A stretch of DNA of 64,000 nt, from contig NZ_PDUD01000034.1 in assembly GCF_002646595.1 (NCBI RefSeq), forward strand, positions 1-64,000. Direction: 5' to 3'. Shown here one piece after another: positions 37,234 through 46,711 of this stretch. Under the pieces are notes generated by a model, which was given only the letters and a program-made list of their open reading frames with translations, ran no database searches and had not been told where the DNA came from. This DNA comes from Flavilitoribacter nigricans DSM 23189 = NBRC 102662. Its GTDB lineage: Bacteria > Bacteroidota > Bacteroidia > Chitinophagales > Saprospiraceae. Position 1 is the stretch's first letter. Each line of letters begins with the position of its first letter. Position numbers and translations under genes: made by a program.

Positions 37234-39201
37234 ATGAAATTTTTTTACACACTCTTTTTTATTTTTTCAATATGCCAAATACCGGTTGCCCAATCTTACA
37301 AAATGGAATGGGGAACCATTCCCCCGGTAGACCGCATTATGGAGGTCTACGCTGAAGATCCGGAGGCCGGCGCCGTTATCCTCGGAGAGATCGGGCAGTT
37401 CTTTTTTCGCAATGAAAGCAAAGAACACGATTACCAGCTCAACGTACACAAGCGGATCAAGTTGCTCGATAAAAAACCCGTTGCCGAACTGGCCAGCGTC
37501 AGTATTCCCTATTATCATTTCAATGATTCCGAATGGATCATTTCCATCGATGCCCAGACCATCACTCCGGACGGCCGCGTACACAGCCTTTCCCGCAAAG
37601 ATTTTTATTTCGAAAAACGCGATGCCCACTGGACCCACGTGAATTTCACTTTCCCCCAGCTTCAGGAAGGAGCCATCCTGGAATACCGCTACAGCCTCCG
37701 CTCCAATAATGTAGTTCAGCCCCGGACCTGGTATTTTCAGCACTCCATCCCAACGCGTTTCAGTCAGCTAAGCCTGCACAATTCGTCTTACCTTTCTTTT
37801 GCCACCCTGTTCGAAGGGGCGGAGTATATGGAACTGAAGGAAAAAACAAAAAATGAGATCCACCTGGTCAGCGGCAAGACGCGCTTTTTGTTTTCGGACC
37901 AGTTCTACCTCATGGAAAATGCGCCGGCCATCCGCGAGGAAGCCTACATGACCACTATCGATGATTACCGCGTCCGGCTCCGGCTGCAACTGAGTGAGAT
38001 CATCCAGCCGGGAGATTTCCCCAAAGCATTTCTGCCGACCTGGGAACAGGCAGCTCACGACCTGATCGACAGCCCGTTCTTCGGCGGCCTGTACCTGGCC
38101 AAAAAATCTTACCGCAAGCTCAATCGTATACTCCTTAACAACTTGGACCTGGCCACCGATCCGGAACGGCGAATGCGTCAGATCTACCAATTCCTTGTAA
38201 CACGGATCCACTGGAACGGGCTCAATGGCGTACAACCCGAACGGGAACTCTACGACGCTTTCCAAACCGGGAAAGCCAGCACTGCTGAACTTAACTTTAT
38301 GCTGCTCGCCCTGCTGCACGCTCAGAATATTGTAGCTCACCCCGTGCTTACCTCCACCCGGCAACACGGCCGGATGACCCAGCAGTACCCGCTGATGGAT
38401 CAGTTCAATTACGTTATGGTGTTGGTAAGCATCGGGGGACGGACCTGGTTGCTGGATCCCACCGATCCGCTCCGGCCACCGGGAATGCCGGGGCTACAGA
38501 CGCTCAACAAGAAGGCCTGGGTGGTCAATCCAGAATGGCCGCAGTGGATCAACCTGGAGGTTCCTCCCTGCCGTGATCGCTATACGGTTGAATTACAACT
38601 TGATGCTTCCGGCGCCCTGCACGGCCGGATGCAGGCCCGATACAGCAGTTATTCGGCACTGTTGGAACGCAAATTGCACCGCCAGGCACCCAAAGGGCAT
38701 TATTGGAGTCAACGCCTGCAGCGCCTGCATCCGGAAGCCATGCTGGATTCCGTTCAGTTCTTAAATGCAACTGATCTGGATGCCGCATTTGAGCAACAGC
38801 TGTCTTTCTACATTCCGGACGCCGGTCAGTCCTTTGGCAATTTTTTATATTTGCCGCTGGTCGTCTACGCGAATTTTTCCGAAAATCCGTTTAAGCAAAA
38901 GAATCGTAACTTCCCCGTGGACTTCCCGTATCCATTTGAGGAAGAGTGGCAGATCACGCTGGATTTGCCACCCAACTACGAAGTCGTCGAACTACCGAAG
39001 AGCACCAATTACAGTCTGCCCGATCACCAGGGCGAAATAACTTATGAATGTAAGCAGGAAGGTAAAAAGATCCTGCTTGACTGCCGGTTCACAATGCGTA
39101 GCGATTTTATAGAACCGGCACTCTACCCACATTTAAAGCAGCTGTTTAGCCATTATTTACAACAAGTGCACGCCAAAGTCGTGCTTAAAAAGAATCAATA
39201 A
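37234..39201 (+). CDS. DUF3857/transglutaminase-like protein, catalytic cysteine missing
   Basis: A 655-residue exported protein with signal peptide MKFFYTLFFIFSICQIPVA (ending QS). Residues 20-260 resemble DUF3857 (HKRIKLLDKKPVAELASVSI, GAILEYRYSLRSN). A transglutaminase-like domain follows at about 290-430. At the place of the catalytic cysteine it reads GKASTAELNFMLLALLHAQ, with no cysteine, and the later FNYVMV/LLDPTD segment has Tyr where His is expected. The enzyme is therefore probably inactive. A C-terminal beta domain (about 440-655) contains PVDFPYPFEEEWQITLDLP. Its likely role is structural or binding in the periplasm or at the surface. A paralogue lies 225 bases downstream. Confidence 0.82.
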   Translation: MKFFYTLFFIFSICQIPVAQSYKMEWGTIPPVDRIMEVYAEDPEAGAVILGEIGQFFFRNESKEHDYQLNVHKRIKLLDKKPVAELASVSIPYYHFNDSEWIISIDAQTITPDGRVHSLSRKDFYFEKRDAHWTHVNFTFPQLQEGAILEYRYSLRSNNVVQPRTWYFQHSIPTRFSQLSLHNSSYLSFATLFEGAEYMELKEKTKNEIHLVSGKTRFLFSDQFYLMENAPAIREEAYMTTIDDYRVRLRLQLSEIIQPGDFPKAFLPTWEQAAHDLIDSPFFGGLYLAKKSYRKLNRILLNNLDLATDPERRMRQIYQFLVTRIHWNGLNGVQPERELYDAFQTGKASTAELNFMLLALLHAQNIVAHPVLTSTRQHGRMTQQYPLMDQFNYVMVLVSIGGRTWLLDPTDPLRPPGMPGLQTLNKKAWVVNPEWPQWINLEVPPCRDRYTVELQLDASGALHGRMQARYSSYSALLERKLHRQAPKGHYWSQRLQRLHPEAMLDSVQFLNATDLDAAFEQQLSFYIPDAGQSFGNFLYLPLVVYANFSENPFKQKNRNFPVDFPYPFEEEWQITLDLPPNYEVVELPKSTNYSLPDHQGEITYECKQEGKKILLDCRFTMRSDFIEPALYPHLKQLFSHYLQQVHAKVVLKKNQ

Positions 39202-39364
39202 GAGTGTGTTTGGGATTTTTTCTTTGTGACGAAAACAGTCAATTTTTTGTTTAGACGAAGCTTATTTTGAAGTGCATACCCAGAGGGTACGGACTGAAAA
39301 ATAGCTGAAGTATAAACGAAAAAGTGGCGTTTGTGGTCCGATTAATAAATCCCAAACACACTCT
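39201..39364. repeat. MITE-like element with 18-bp perfect terminal inverted repeats
   Basis: The left end AGAGTGTGTTTGGGATTT (39201-39218) and right end AAATCCCAAACACACTCT (39347-39364) are perfect reverse complements. The 128-base interior has no coding capacity and includes a small palindrome TACCC-AGA-GGGTA (39277-39289). The left end touches the last base of the upstream stop codon. No obvious target-site duplication is seen. It may be a miniature transposable element or an unusually long terminator-type hairpin. Confidence 0.7.
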
Positions 39365-39426
39365 AAGTAAACCGGTTTTCTGATGCCCGGTTACCAATTT
39401 TTATTTTATCAATAAACTAATCTAAC

Positions 39427-41460
39427 ATGCGCGTTTTCTCTTTGCAAAGCATCTCGCTGATGCTGGCCCTGCTCTTTGCTATTCCATCCAATGCTCAGAA
39501 AGATCCCATCAAATGGGGAAAAATCCCCGACGAGGATCTGGCCATGACCGTCTATGAGCCCGACACTTCCGCCAGTGCCGTCGTACTCTGCAATTACGGT
39601 GAGCTGCAATTCAACTTTATGAAAGGAGATATCCGTTACGACTTTCGTCAACACAAGCGGATCAAGATCCTGAAAAGATCCGGTTTTGACGAGGGAGATG
39701 TCTCCATCCCGTTTTACCACAACGCCGAAAATATCCGTAATCTGCAGGTGAAAGTATTCAGCCCCGACGGTAGCGAATACAACGTAAAAAATTCGGACAT
39801 TTTTGAGGAAAAGGTCAGTGACAACTGGTCATTGATGAAGTTCTCCGCCGGCAACCTGAGCGAAGGTGCCGTCCTGGAATACCGCTATATTCTGGAATCG
39901 GAATTCTTCAACGAACTGCGGGAATGGTATTTCCAGGAAAACATCCCGACCATCTGGAGTGAATACCGTCTGGAAGTACCGGAATGGTTTGACTACGTAG
40001 CGATCACCCAGGGCCAACCGGCCGATATTCACGAGACCGATAGCCAGGAACAATCCATCACTATGGGAGGCTCCAGTGTCTATACGGGATCCAGTCGCGC
40101 CAAAACCAAAGTATACGTTAGCCGTTACGCGGCCGAGCATGTACCGGCCCTGAAGGAAGAAGGGTTCATCACCACCATGGACGACTATTATTCCCGCGTG
40201 CGGTTTCAACTCAAAGGTACCAACTGGCCCGGTCAGGGCTACAAACCCCACATGAGCACCTGGCCGGCTCTGGCCCAAAAGCTGATGGAATACGAAAGTG
40301 TCGGGGAACAGATCAGCAAAGACCGGAATTTTAAAGATCTCTGGAAGGCCGTCAGCCCACAGGTTTCCGGGGTAGATGATAATGACGAAAAGGTTCGGAT
40401 CATCTACAACTTCCTGGCTACCGAAATGGAATGGGACGGTCGCTACACCTTTTCCGCTACCGATAAACTGGATAAATGCTTCGAAAAGAAAACCGCCACT
40501 TCCGGTGAGCTCAATCTGATGTTTATCGGTCTGGCCCAAAAGATGGGTATCGAAGTCTACCCGATCATGGTCAGCACGCGTTCCCACGGCCGAATGGTCG
40601 ACCTGTATCCCATCATTGATCAGTTCAATCACCTCATGGCCCTGGTCCGTTACGGTGAACAGCTCCAGATAGTAGATATCGGCAGTAAACATCGTCCCAT
40701 CGGTTTATCCCGCATCAGTAGCTTTAATAACAAAGCCTGGCTGCTGAGCACCGAAAAACCGCAGTGGATACAGCTGCCGGTACCTCAGCGCGAAAGTATT
40801 ATGATGATCAACGCCCAACTGTCGGAAACCGGTGAACTGGACGGGGAGGTACAATCCCGCTATAAGGGCTACGCAGCCGTTGATACCCGCATCGATCTGG
40901 AAGAGGAAAGTCAGGATCAGACGGCCGTTGCCGGCTCTTCCGGGGCCGATGAAGGCGAAGAGGAAAAAGGCAGCCTGCGGGACCGCTATCCGGATATTGA
41001 GATCACAGCGGCCGACTATTCCGGCCTCGAAGATCCCGAAGCGCCGCTCAATCTGAAATTCCACTGCCGGATCCCGGGGGCCGCGATGGTCAATAATGAT
41101 TTCATTTACTTCAGTCCGGTTATTTTCCCGGCTTTCGATGAAAATCCCTTCAAACAGGAAAAGCGCACCTACCCGGTCGATGTGCCCTATACCATTGATG
41201 AGCGTTATGTGATCAACCTGAAGATGCCGGACGGTTACGACGTAGAGGAACTCCCGGAAGACATCCGGATGGTACTGCCCGATAGCGGAGGCAGCTTTGA
41301 GATCTCCACCAAAGTGGTCGGGCAGGATATCTATATGAATTGCAATTTGAAACTCAATCAGATCCATTTTCAGTCGGAGGAATATTCCGGCCTGAAAAAG
41401 TTCATCGACCTGGTAATGGAAAAACAGGGCGAACAGATCGTGTTGCGCAAGAAAACATAA
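39427..41460 (+). CDS. DUF3857/transglutaminase-like protein, paralogue
   Basis: A 677-residue exported paralogue of the preceding protein, with signal peptide MRVFSLQSISLMLALLFAIP (ending SNAQ). DUF3857 signatures are HKRIKILKRSGFDEGDVSIPF and GAVLEYRYILESE. The transglutaminase-like region carries KTATSGELNLMFIGLAQKM, again without the catalytic cysteine, and FNHLMALV followed by VDIGS instead of LDPTD. The triad is therefore degraded at different positions in the two paralogues. An acidic insert (SQDQTAVAGSSGADEGEEEK) precedes the C-terminal beta domain with YPVDVPYTIDERYVINLKMP. It is probably periplasmic or surface-exposed. The conserved duplication suggests both are functional as non-enzymes. 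Confidence 0.82.
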   Translation: MRVFSLQSISLMLALLFAIPSNAQKDPIKWGKIPDEDLAMTVYEPDTSASAVVLCNYGELQFNFMKGDIRYDFRQHKRIKILKRSGFDEGDVSIPFYHNAENIRNLQVKVFSPDGSEYNVKNSDIFEEKVSDNWSLMKFSAGNLSEGAVLEYRYILESEFFNELREWYFQENIPTIWSEYRLEVPEWFDYVAITQGQPADIHETDSQEQSITMGGSSVYTGSSRAKTKVYVSRYAAEHVPALKEEGFITTMDDYYSRVRFQLKGTNWPGQGYKPHMSTWPALAQKLMEYESVGEQISKDRNFKDLWKAVSPQVSGVDDNDEKVRIIYNFLATEMEWDGRYTFSATDKLDKCFEKKTATSGELNLMFIGLAQKMGIEVYPIMVSTRSHGRMVDLYPIIDQFNHLMALVRYGEQLQIVDIGSKHRPIGLSRISSFNNKAWLLSTEKPQWIQLPVPQRESIMMINAQLSETGELDGEVQSRYKGYAAVDTRIDLEEESQDQTAVAGSSGADEGEEEKGSLRDRYPDIEITAADYSGLEDPEAPLNLKFHCRIPGAAMVNNDFIYFSPVIFPAFDENPFKQEKRTYPVDVPYTIDERYVINLKMPDGYDVEELPEDIRMVLPDSGGSFEISTKVVGQDIYMNCNLKLNQIHFQSEEYSGLKKFIDLVMEKQGEQIVLRKKT

Positions 41461-41808
41461 AACCAGTCGTGGGGTCAGTAGTCAGCATAAAATTTCCGGA
41501 CTGGCTACTGACTCCCTTTATCTCCGGTGTTGAACAAAATATGTCTGTAATTTTTTAGTTATATTATACCGTAGAATGTAATCGAACAAATAAGATCTGA
41601 GCTTGCACCCAGCCCCCTCCCCGGGATCGTGGAGCGATTTTTGTAGTATTCAATTGTTGTTGAAGTATTCTGTAAACGCCGCAGGAAATTTGAACAACAA
41701 AATTATCGATCCCCTGCAGGAGTAGGGGGATGCTGTAATTTTCCGGTTTTATGCGATCGGTTATCCCATATTGATTTATAGCAACAGTACCAACATTAAC
41801 CATTTAGT
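41461..41808. other. Intergenic region with a GTCAG inverted repeat
   Basis: This 348-base gap starts with the hairpin at 41471-41516 (annotated separately). The rest, up to the propeller gene, shows no frame, promoter match or repeat that I can support. Confidence 0.4.
41471..41516. repeat. GTCAG/CTGAC hairpin after the DUF3857 paralogue
   Basis: GGGGTCAGTAGTCAG (41471-41485) pairs with CTGGCTACTGACTCCC (41501-41516) with one G-U pair and one bulge. It starts ten bases after a stop codon, so it may act as a terminator, but it is not followed by a strong T run. Its GTCAG core resembles repeats at 6031-6174 and 44115-44220. Confidence 0.6.
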
Positions 41809-42690
41809 ATGAAATTTTTAGGAAGCATTGTTTTAATAGCAGGTATATTTTTCGGCTGTTTTTTCACCAGCACCGCGCAATTGTTCCCCTACCAATTCGA
41901 TTCTCCCGATCAGATTTTTGAACTCGATGATGAGTTGGAGGAGATCTCCGGGCTCGGAATCTCGGGAGACGGCAACTATTTACTGGCCGTACAGGATGAA
42001 GACGGCATTTTGTACCACCTGGACAAAACCACCGGAGCGATCCTGGAGAAAAGGGAATTTTGGAAAGACGGCGATTACGAAGGGGTCGAGGCGGTAGGTT
42101 CCGACGCGTACGCCATCAAGAGCACCGGCACGGTCTACTGGATCAAGAACCACAATAAGGAGGATTTCGAGACGGAAAAGTTCAATTACGATCTCAATAA
42201 AGACAACGATGTAGAGGGCCTCGGATACGACTCGCAAAATCAGATGTTACTGCTGGCCTGCAAGGCACATCCGGACGGACAGAAAGAAGCCCGGGGGATC
42301 TACGGCTTCAGCCTGCAGTACAAACAATTGCTTCAGGATCCAATCTACATGCTTACGCTCGGTGCGGTCCACAATTACCTGGACAAAAACCCACCCATCA
42401 CGCGACTGGAAAAGGTAAAAGACTTTTTCGATGAAGACGAACTCGATTTCAGTCCGTCAGCCCTGGCCGTACACCCCATCAGCGGCGATCTGTATCTGCT
42501 GTCCTCCAAAGGCAAGATGATCATTGTCATGAACCGTCAGAACGAGGTCGTATACATCCAGAAGCTACAAAAGGAAGAACATCCCCAACCGGAAGGGCTG
42601 TGCTTTGACCAAAACGGCAACATGTACATCTCCAATGAAGGCAGAGGCGACAAAGGAACGATCCTGGTGTATAAATACGCCGCAAATTGA
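41809..42690 (+). CDS. SdiA-regulated-type beta-propeller protein
   Basis: A 293-residue exported protein: signal peptide MKFLGSIVLIAGIFFGCFFT (ending STAQ), then repeated propeller-like units. Its opening ELDDELEEISGLGISGDGNYLLAVQDEDG and the later SPSALAVHPISGDLYLLSSKGK and QPEGLCFDQNGNMYISNEG match the SdiA-regulated family (PF06977-like). The role of this family is not established; some members bind metal and may be lactonase- or esterase-like. No catalytic residue can be assigned. It should be periplasmic. Its neighbours are unrelated in function. Confidence 0.8.
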   Translation: MKFLGSIVLIAGIFFGCFFTSTAQLFPYQFDSPDQIFELDDELEEISGLGISGDGNYLLAVQDEDGILYHLDKTTGAILEKREFWKDGDYEGVEAVGSDAYAIKSTGTVYWIKNHNKEDFETEKFNYDLNKDNDVEGLGYDSQNQMLLLACKAHPDGQKEARGIYGFSLQYKQLLQDPIYMLTLGAVHNYLDKNPPITRLEKVKDFFDEDELDFSPSALAVHPISGDLYLLSSKGKMIIVMNRQNEVVYIQKLQKEEHPQPEGLCFDQNGNMYISNEGRGDKGTILVYKYAAN

Positions 42691-42836
42691 TCGGGTATTC
42701 CCTCCGTTAAAACTATCCTATACCTTTTGAAGTTGTATATTTTAAAGGAGTCCGAAGTTTCCACAAGAAAACTCCGACCAATGTTGTTTAATTAACGCTT
42801 TTACCGGATTATTGCACTGCAATTGAAATCTTACTT

Positions 42837-44105
42837 ATGAGTATCGTAGAAATGAAAGTCCCCGTCATTGGGGAATCCATCAACGAAGTGACCCTTTCCC
42901 AATGGCTGAAAGAGGACGGCGACTTCGTAAATATGGACGAAGCAATTTGTGAATTTGAATCGGATAAAGCTACTCTTGAGTTTCCGGCCGAAGCGGCCGG
43001 CAAGCTGATCTACGTTGCCAGCGAAGGTGACGATCTGGAGATCGGAGCTCTGGTAGCCAAGATCGATACCAGCGTTACCGCCGGAGACGGCGGCGGTTCT
43101 TCTTCCCCGGCTGCCGAAAAAAGTAGCGAGGCACCGAAGGAAGAACCCAAAGCCGAGGCGCCCAGTGCCCAACCGGCGGAAGCGGAAACCTACGCCAGCG
43201 GACATCCGTCCCCGGCGGCAGCCAAGATCCTGAAAGAAAACGACATCCAGCCCGAATCGGTAAAAGGTCAGGGCAAGGACGGTCGCATCACCAAAGCGGA
43301 TGCTGTAGAAGCGGCCGCTAATAAAAAAGCGGAACCCAAGCCTCAGCCGGAGGCCAAAAGTGCAAAATCCGCTCCTGCGCCCAGCACTTCGACGGCCAGT
43401 TACAGCCGCGATGAGGAGCGCAAGAAAATGAGTCGAATGCGCCGGACCATCGCCGACCGGCTGGTTCGCGCCAAAAACCAAACCGCCATGCTCACCACCT
43501 TCAATGAGGTGGACCTGACGGAAGTAATGGCGCTGCGCAAAAAATATCAGGAAAAGTTCGTAGAAAAATACGGGATCAAGCTCGGTTTCATGTCCCTCTT
43601 CTCCAAGGCCTGCGCCAAAGTGTTGATGGAAATGCCCGAAGTAAACGCCCGGATCGAAGGCAACGAACTGATCTACCATAATTATGTAGACATTTCCATC
43701 GCGATCTCTACGCCTACCGGTCTGGTGGTACCACCGGTGCGCAACGTAGAATCCATGAATTTCTCGGAGATCGAATATAAGATCAAAGAACTGGCCGGTA
43801 AGGCCCGCAACGGCAATCTGTCTCTGGACGAGATGCAGGGTGGTACTTTCACCATTACCAACGGTGGGGTATTCGGCTCGCTGGTCAGCACTCCGATCCT
43901 GAACGAACCGCAATCGGCTATTCTCGGAATGCACACCATTCAGGAACGCCCCGTAGCCGTGAACGGCGAAGTACAGATCCGGCCGATGATGTATCTGGCC
44001 TTATCCTACGACCACCGGGTGATTGACGGTAGCTCTTCCGTTACTTTCCTCGTGAAGGTAAAAGCGCTGCTGGAAGATCCGGTGTCGTTGTTGCTAGATT
44101 TGTAA
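42837..44105 (+). CDS. sucB: Dihydrolipoyllysine succinyltransferase (2-oxoglutarate dehydrogenase E2)
   Basis: The 422-residue protein has the E2 layout: a lipoyl domain with the lipoylated lysine in [10 protein letters not shown] (about residue 43), a first Ala/Pro/Lys-rich linker, a peripheral-subunit-binding domain ([20 protein letters not shown]), a second linker and a catalytic acyltransferase core ending with the active-site histidine in [15 protein letters not shown]. The core most resembles succinyltransferases of the TCA cycle. It transfers a succinyl group from E1 to CoA. The E1 (sucA) and E3 genes are not adjacent here. The gene stands alone between the propeller gene and a repeat-bearing gap. 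Confidence 0.93.
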   Translation: MSIVEMKVPVIGESINEVTLSQWLKEDGDFVNMDEAICEFESDKATLEFPAEAAGKLIYVASEGDDLEIGALVAKIDTSVTAGDGGGSSSPAAEKSSEAPKEEPKAEAPSAQPAEAETYASGHPSPAAAKILKENDIQPESVKGQGKDGRITKADAVEAAANKKAEPKPQPEAKSAKSAPAPSTSTASYSRDEERKKMSRMRRTIADRLVRAKNQTAMLTTFNEVDLTEVMALRKKYQEKFVEKYGIKLGFMSLFSKACAKVLMEMPEVNARIEGNELIYHNYVDISIAISTPTGLVVPPVRNVESMNFSEIEYKIKELAGKARNGNLSLDEMQGGTFTITNGGVFGSLVSTPILNEPQSAILGMHTIQERPVAVNGEVQIRPMMYLALSYDHRVIDGSSSVTFLVKVKALLEDPVSLLLDL

Positions 44106-44114
44106 TTAGGTGCG

Positions 44115-44220
44115 AGGGGTGAGGTGTCAGGAGTCAGGGGTCAGAGATTGAGTGCTCGCACCTGACACCTCACCCCTGACACCTCCCTCCTGACCACTCG
44201 CCCCTGACACCTCACACCTC
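44115..44220. repeat. CCTGACACCTC-type repeats with long hairpin
   Basis: AGGGGTGAGGTGTCAGG (44115-44131) and CCTGACACCTCACCCCT (44161-44177) form a perfect 17-bp stem with a 29-base loop. CCTGACACCTC-like units continue to 44220. The GTCAG/CTGAC core links it to the repeats at 6031-6174 and 41471-41516. Confidence 0.75.
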
Positions 44221-44245
44221 AACCAACTACCCTAAACCACTTCCT

Positions 44246-44773
44246 ATGACCCTGGCGGATTTTTTCCAGAAGATTGCAGATAACCCCTCCTACATCATTT
44301 TTTACTTCACCATTATTCCGGTTACGGCCCTTTTGGCCGGTTGGCTCGGGAGAGGCGAGGGACACATCTCACCCTGGAAATACCTGTATTCGACCTTGAT
44401 CTATATGGTAAGTGTACCGGGCATATTCGCCGTCACGCTGAGTATCTATTTTTTCCTTTTCGAGCGCCGAAGCATTATGCAGACGGATGTCTTTGTCCAG
44501 ATCCTTCCCGTCATCTCCATGATCGCCACGCTGCTGATCATCCGGCGCAACGTTCGTTTGGAATACATTCCCGGCTTCGATAAACTTTCCGGCCTGATCA
44601 TGATGATCACCGCTACGCTGGCCATTATGTGGTTTATTGATCGTACCCGGATCATCGCCTTCACCTACATCCCTTTCCATTACGTCATTCTGATCTTTAT
44701 CGCCCTGCTGGTGGCGATCCGTATTGGCTGGAAACGTTTATTTGCGGATAAGCGGCCGCTTCCCGGAGCATAA
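44246..44773 (+). CDS. Small membrane protein, function unknown
   Basis: A 175-residue protein with five hydrophobic segments, for example SYIIFYFTIIPVTALLAGWL, LYSTLIYMVSVPGIFAVTLS and VILIFIALLVAIRIGW. It has no catalytic motif. It resembles uncharacterised inner-membrane proteins found in Bacteroidota, but I cannot name a family. It follows sucB after the repeat region and is convergent with the antiporter gene, 41 bases away. Confidence 0.7.
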   Translation: MTLADFFQKIADNPSYIIFYFTIIPVTALLAGWLGRGEGHISPWKYLYSTLIYMVSVPGIFAVTLSIYFFLFERRSIMQTDVFVQILPVISMIATLLIIRRNVRLEYIPGFDKLSGLIMMITATLAIMWFIDRTRIIAFTYIPFHYVILIFIALLVAIRIGWKRLFADKRPLPGA

Positions 44774-44814
44774 GGCCAGGACGGGATAAGAGGAAACCAT
44801 TTAAATCCGGTCTT

Positions 44815-46002
44815 TTAGAATAGCGATTCAATATTGCTGAGCACCTGCTGTACCCAGGCCGATATATCTAAGGCCCAGGGACTACCGATCCCTTTATTGA
44901 TGATATAGGTGACGAAAGCCAGATAGAGGCTAATGAGCAGGGCGGCCTTCAGGAAGGTCATTTTTTTACCGATAATATAGATCAGCAGGGCGGCAATAGT
45001 GAGGATCAGCAGGATCAGGCGCAATTCACCTACTTCACTTCCGCTGGGCAGATCGATCGGGCCGTACAGGGCCGTGTACATAAAGAGGGGAAGCCCCAGT
45101 GCAAAACAGATATCAAAAATATTACTGCCCAGCGCATTAGAAATCGCATCATCGTAGTTGCCCCGCATGCCGTCCCGCATGGAAATGATCGTATCCGGCA
45201 CACTGGTAGCAGCGGCGGCAATAATGACCGCTACAAAGTAGATCGGGAAGCCCACCGCCTCACCGAAAGATTCACAGGCATACACCAGAATGGCACAGGC
45301 CGCAGCGATGACGGCCGTTGATAAGAGCAGCAAGGTCCAGGCATTCCGGTTATTGATGGGCCGGTTGCCGATAACCAGGCCTTCCAGGTCAAGTTTCAGG
45401 ATTTTTTTTAGCCAGGTATCCGCCGCTTCGTCTTCCGCTTCAACTGGTTCCGGATCGGGTGCAGGGATCTCGGGAGCCTGATCCGTTAGCACAGCGGCGC
45501 TGCGTTGTCGCTGTCGCATTCTGCGCACCATGTAGAGCACATAGGCGCCGTACATAGCCATAAGCAACAAACCGTGCCACCATTCCAGTCGAAAACTGCT
45601 CAGGACCAGGATAAGGACCAGTTCGCACAGAATAAGCGCGATACCGTCCCGGAATAACACCCGGCGGGAGACTTCAATAGAGCGGGTAATGCCAAAGAGC
45701 AGTACGACAATGATCACCAGAGCCGGAATGATCATACCGTTAAAAATGGCGCTCCCGGCGGTGGTGCCGACCCCGCCGGCAAACCCATCGGCGTCTTTCA
45801 GTAGCAGTAAGAAAAAGATAGTGGTAAAGAGTTCGGGAATAGAACTTGCAATGGCGTTGATCGTTGCCCCCCGGACCCCGTCTGTTAAATTACGGCCGAT
45901 ATATTCAGAAGCGGTTTCGAACCCATCACTGGCACGCCAGATAATGACCATCGTAAATACGGTCCACAATATGGATTCCAGTATGGGAAATTGTGTAAGC
46001 AT
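44815..46002 (-). CDS. Sodium/calcium (or cation/proton) exchanger family protein
   Basis: A 395-residue CaCA-superfamily antiporter with two inverted membrane repeats. The alpha-1 repeat is GATINAIASSIPELFTTIFF and the alpha-2 repeat is AAATSVPDTIISMRDG with SNALGSNIFDI. A cytoplasmic loop (about 155-190) is acidic (APDPEPVEAEDEAAD). It probably exports Ca2+ using a Na+ or H+ gradient. A minus-strand -7-like box TATCTTTG (46056-46049) lies about 47 bases before the ATG. It is monocistronic. Confidence 0.87.
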   Translation of the reverse strand: MLTQFPILESILWTVFTMVIIWRASDGFETASEYIGRNLTDGVRGATINAIASSIPELFTTIFFLLLLKDADGFAGGVGTTAGSAIFNGMIIPALVIIVVLLFGITRSIEVSRRVLFRDGIALILCELVLILVLSSFRLEWWHGLLLMAMYGAYVLYMVRRMRQRQRSAAVLTDQAPEIPAPDPEPVEAEDEAADTWLKKILKLDLEGLVIGNRPINNRNAWTLLLLSTAVIAAACAILVYACESFGEAVGFPIYFVAVIIAAAATSVPDTIISMRDGMRGNYDDAISNALGSNIFDICFALGLPLFMYTALYGPIDLPSGSEVGELRLILLILTIAALLIYIIGKKMTFLKAALLISLYLAFVTYIINKGIGSPWALDISAWVQQVLSNIESLF

Positions 46003-46357
46003 GGGTTAATTATGGCTCGAAACGAGGACAATTTCTGCAAAATTTCGGCAAAGATAAGTTTTTTATCGGCCTTTGAGCACTATAGGTACTATATCCAGGC
46101 GGATGAGCGCACTACCGGTTGTCCGGAAAAGAGTGGTTCGGTACGCTTTAAAAACGGGGAATACAGTACGAATGGATGACTGGCCACAGCCGGCGGACCG
46201 GCTCAGTGACCATCTTCCCTTTTGCACGTCAGAACTTTGCCCCGGGGGATTCAACTATCCTAATAATATTTTGTTTGCATAAGTGCTTTACCCCAAACGG
46301 GGGCCTTTTCAGGATTTGTATTGACTACCATTCAGAATTTTATATTTTTGCAGCGCT
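46003..46357. other. Divergent intergenic region
   Basis: This 355-base region lies between the antiporter and panD. It contains a TATCTTTG box for the antiporter and a full promoter for panD (both noted elsewhere), with no further recognisable element. Confidence 0.5.
46321..46350 (+). promoter_or_regulatory. Bacteroidota promoter for panD, nearly leaderless
   Basis: TTG (46321-46323), exactly 19 bases, then TATTTTTG (46343-46350): an exact TTG-N19-TAnnTTTG match. The panD ATG follows after only seven bases, so transcription should start at or just before the start codon. Confidence 0.82.
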
Positions 46358-46711
46358 ATGATGATACAAAGATTTAAGTCGAAGATACACAGAGCTACCG
46401 TCACTCAGGCGGATCTGAATTACGTCGGTAGCATCACCATCGATGAAGACCTGCTGGATGCAGCCAATCTCATCGAAGGCGAACGCGTGCAGATCGTCAA
46501 TAATAACAACGGCGAACGCCTGGAAACTTATACCATAAAAGGGGAACGGGGTTCGGGAGTTATCTGTCTGAACGGTGCCGCTGCCCGCCGTTGTCAGGTG
46601 GGGGATATCGTTATTATCATCGCTTATGCATGGATGTCTCAGGACGAAGCCCGGGCTTTTGAACCCAGCGTAGTGTTTGTCGATGAAGCGAATAAAGTGA
46701 TTCCGGGCTAA
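46358..46711 (+). CDS. panD: Aspartate 1-decarboxylase
   Basis: A 117-residue pyruvoyl-dependent enzyme that makes beta-alanine from aspartate for pantothenate and CoA synthesis. The self-cleavage site is Gly24-Ser25 in [18 protein letters not shown]; Ser25 becomes the pyruvoyl group. [20 protein letters not shown] is the second signature. Two ATG codons stand in tandem (46358 and 46361). The promoter lies immediately before, so the mRNA may be leaderless or start at the second ATG. In many Bacteroidota, panD neighbours a flippase-like gene and an rfaE2 gene, as it does here. Confidence 0.96.
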   Translation: MMIQRFKSKIHRATVTQADLNYVGSITIDEDLLDAANLIEGERVQIVNNNNGERLETYTIKGERGSGVICLNGAAARRCQVGDIVIIIAYAWMSQDEARAFEPSVVFVDEANKVIPG

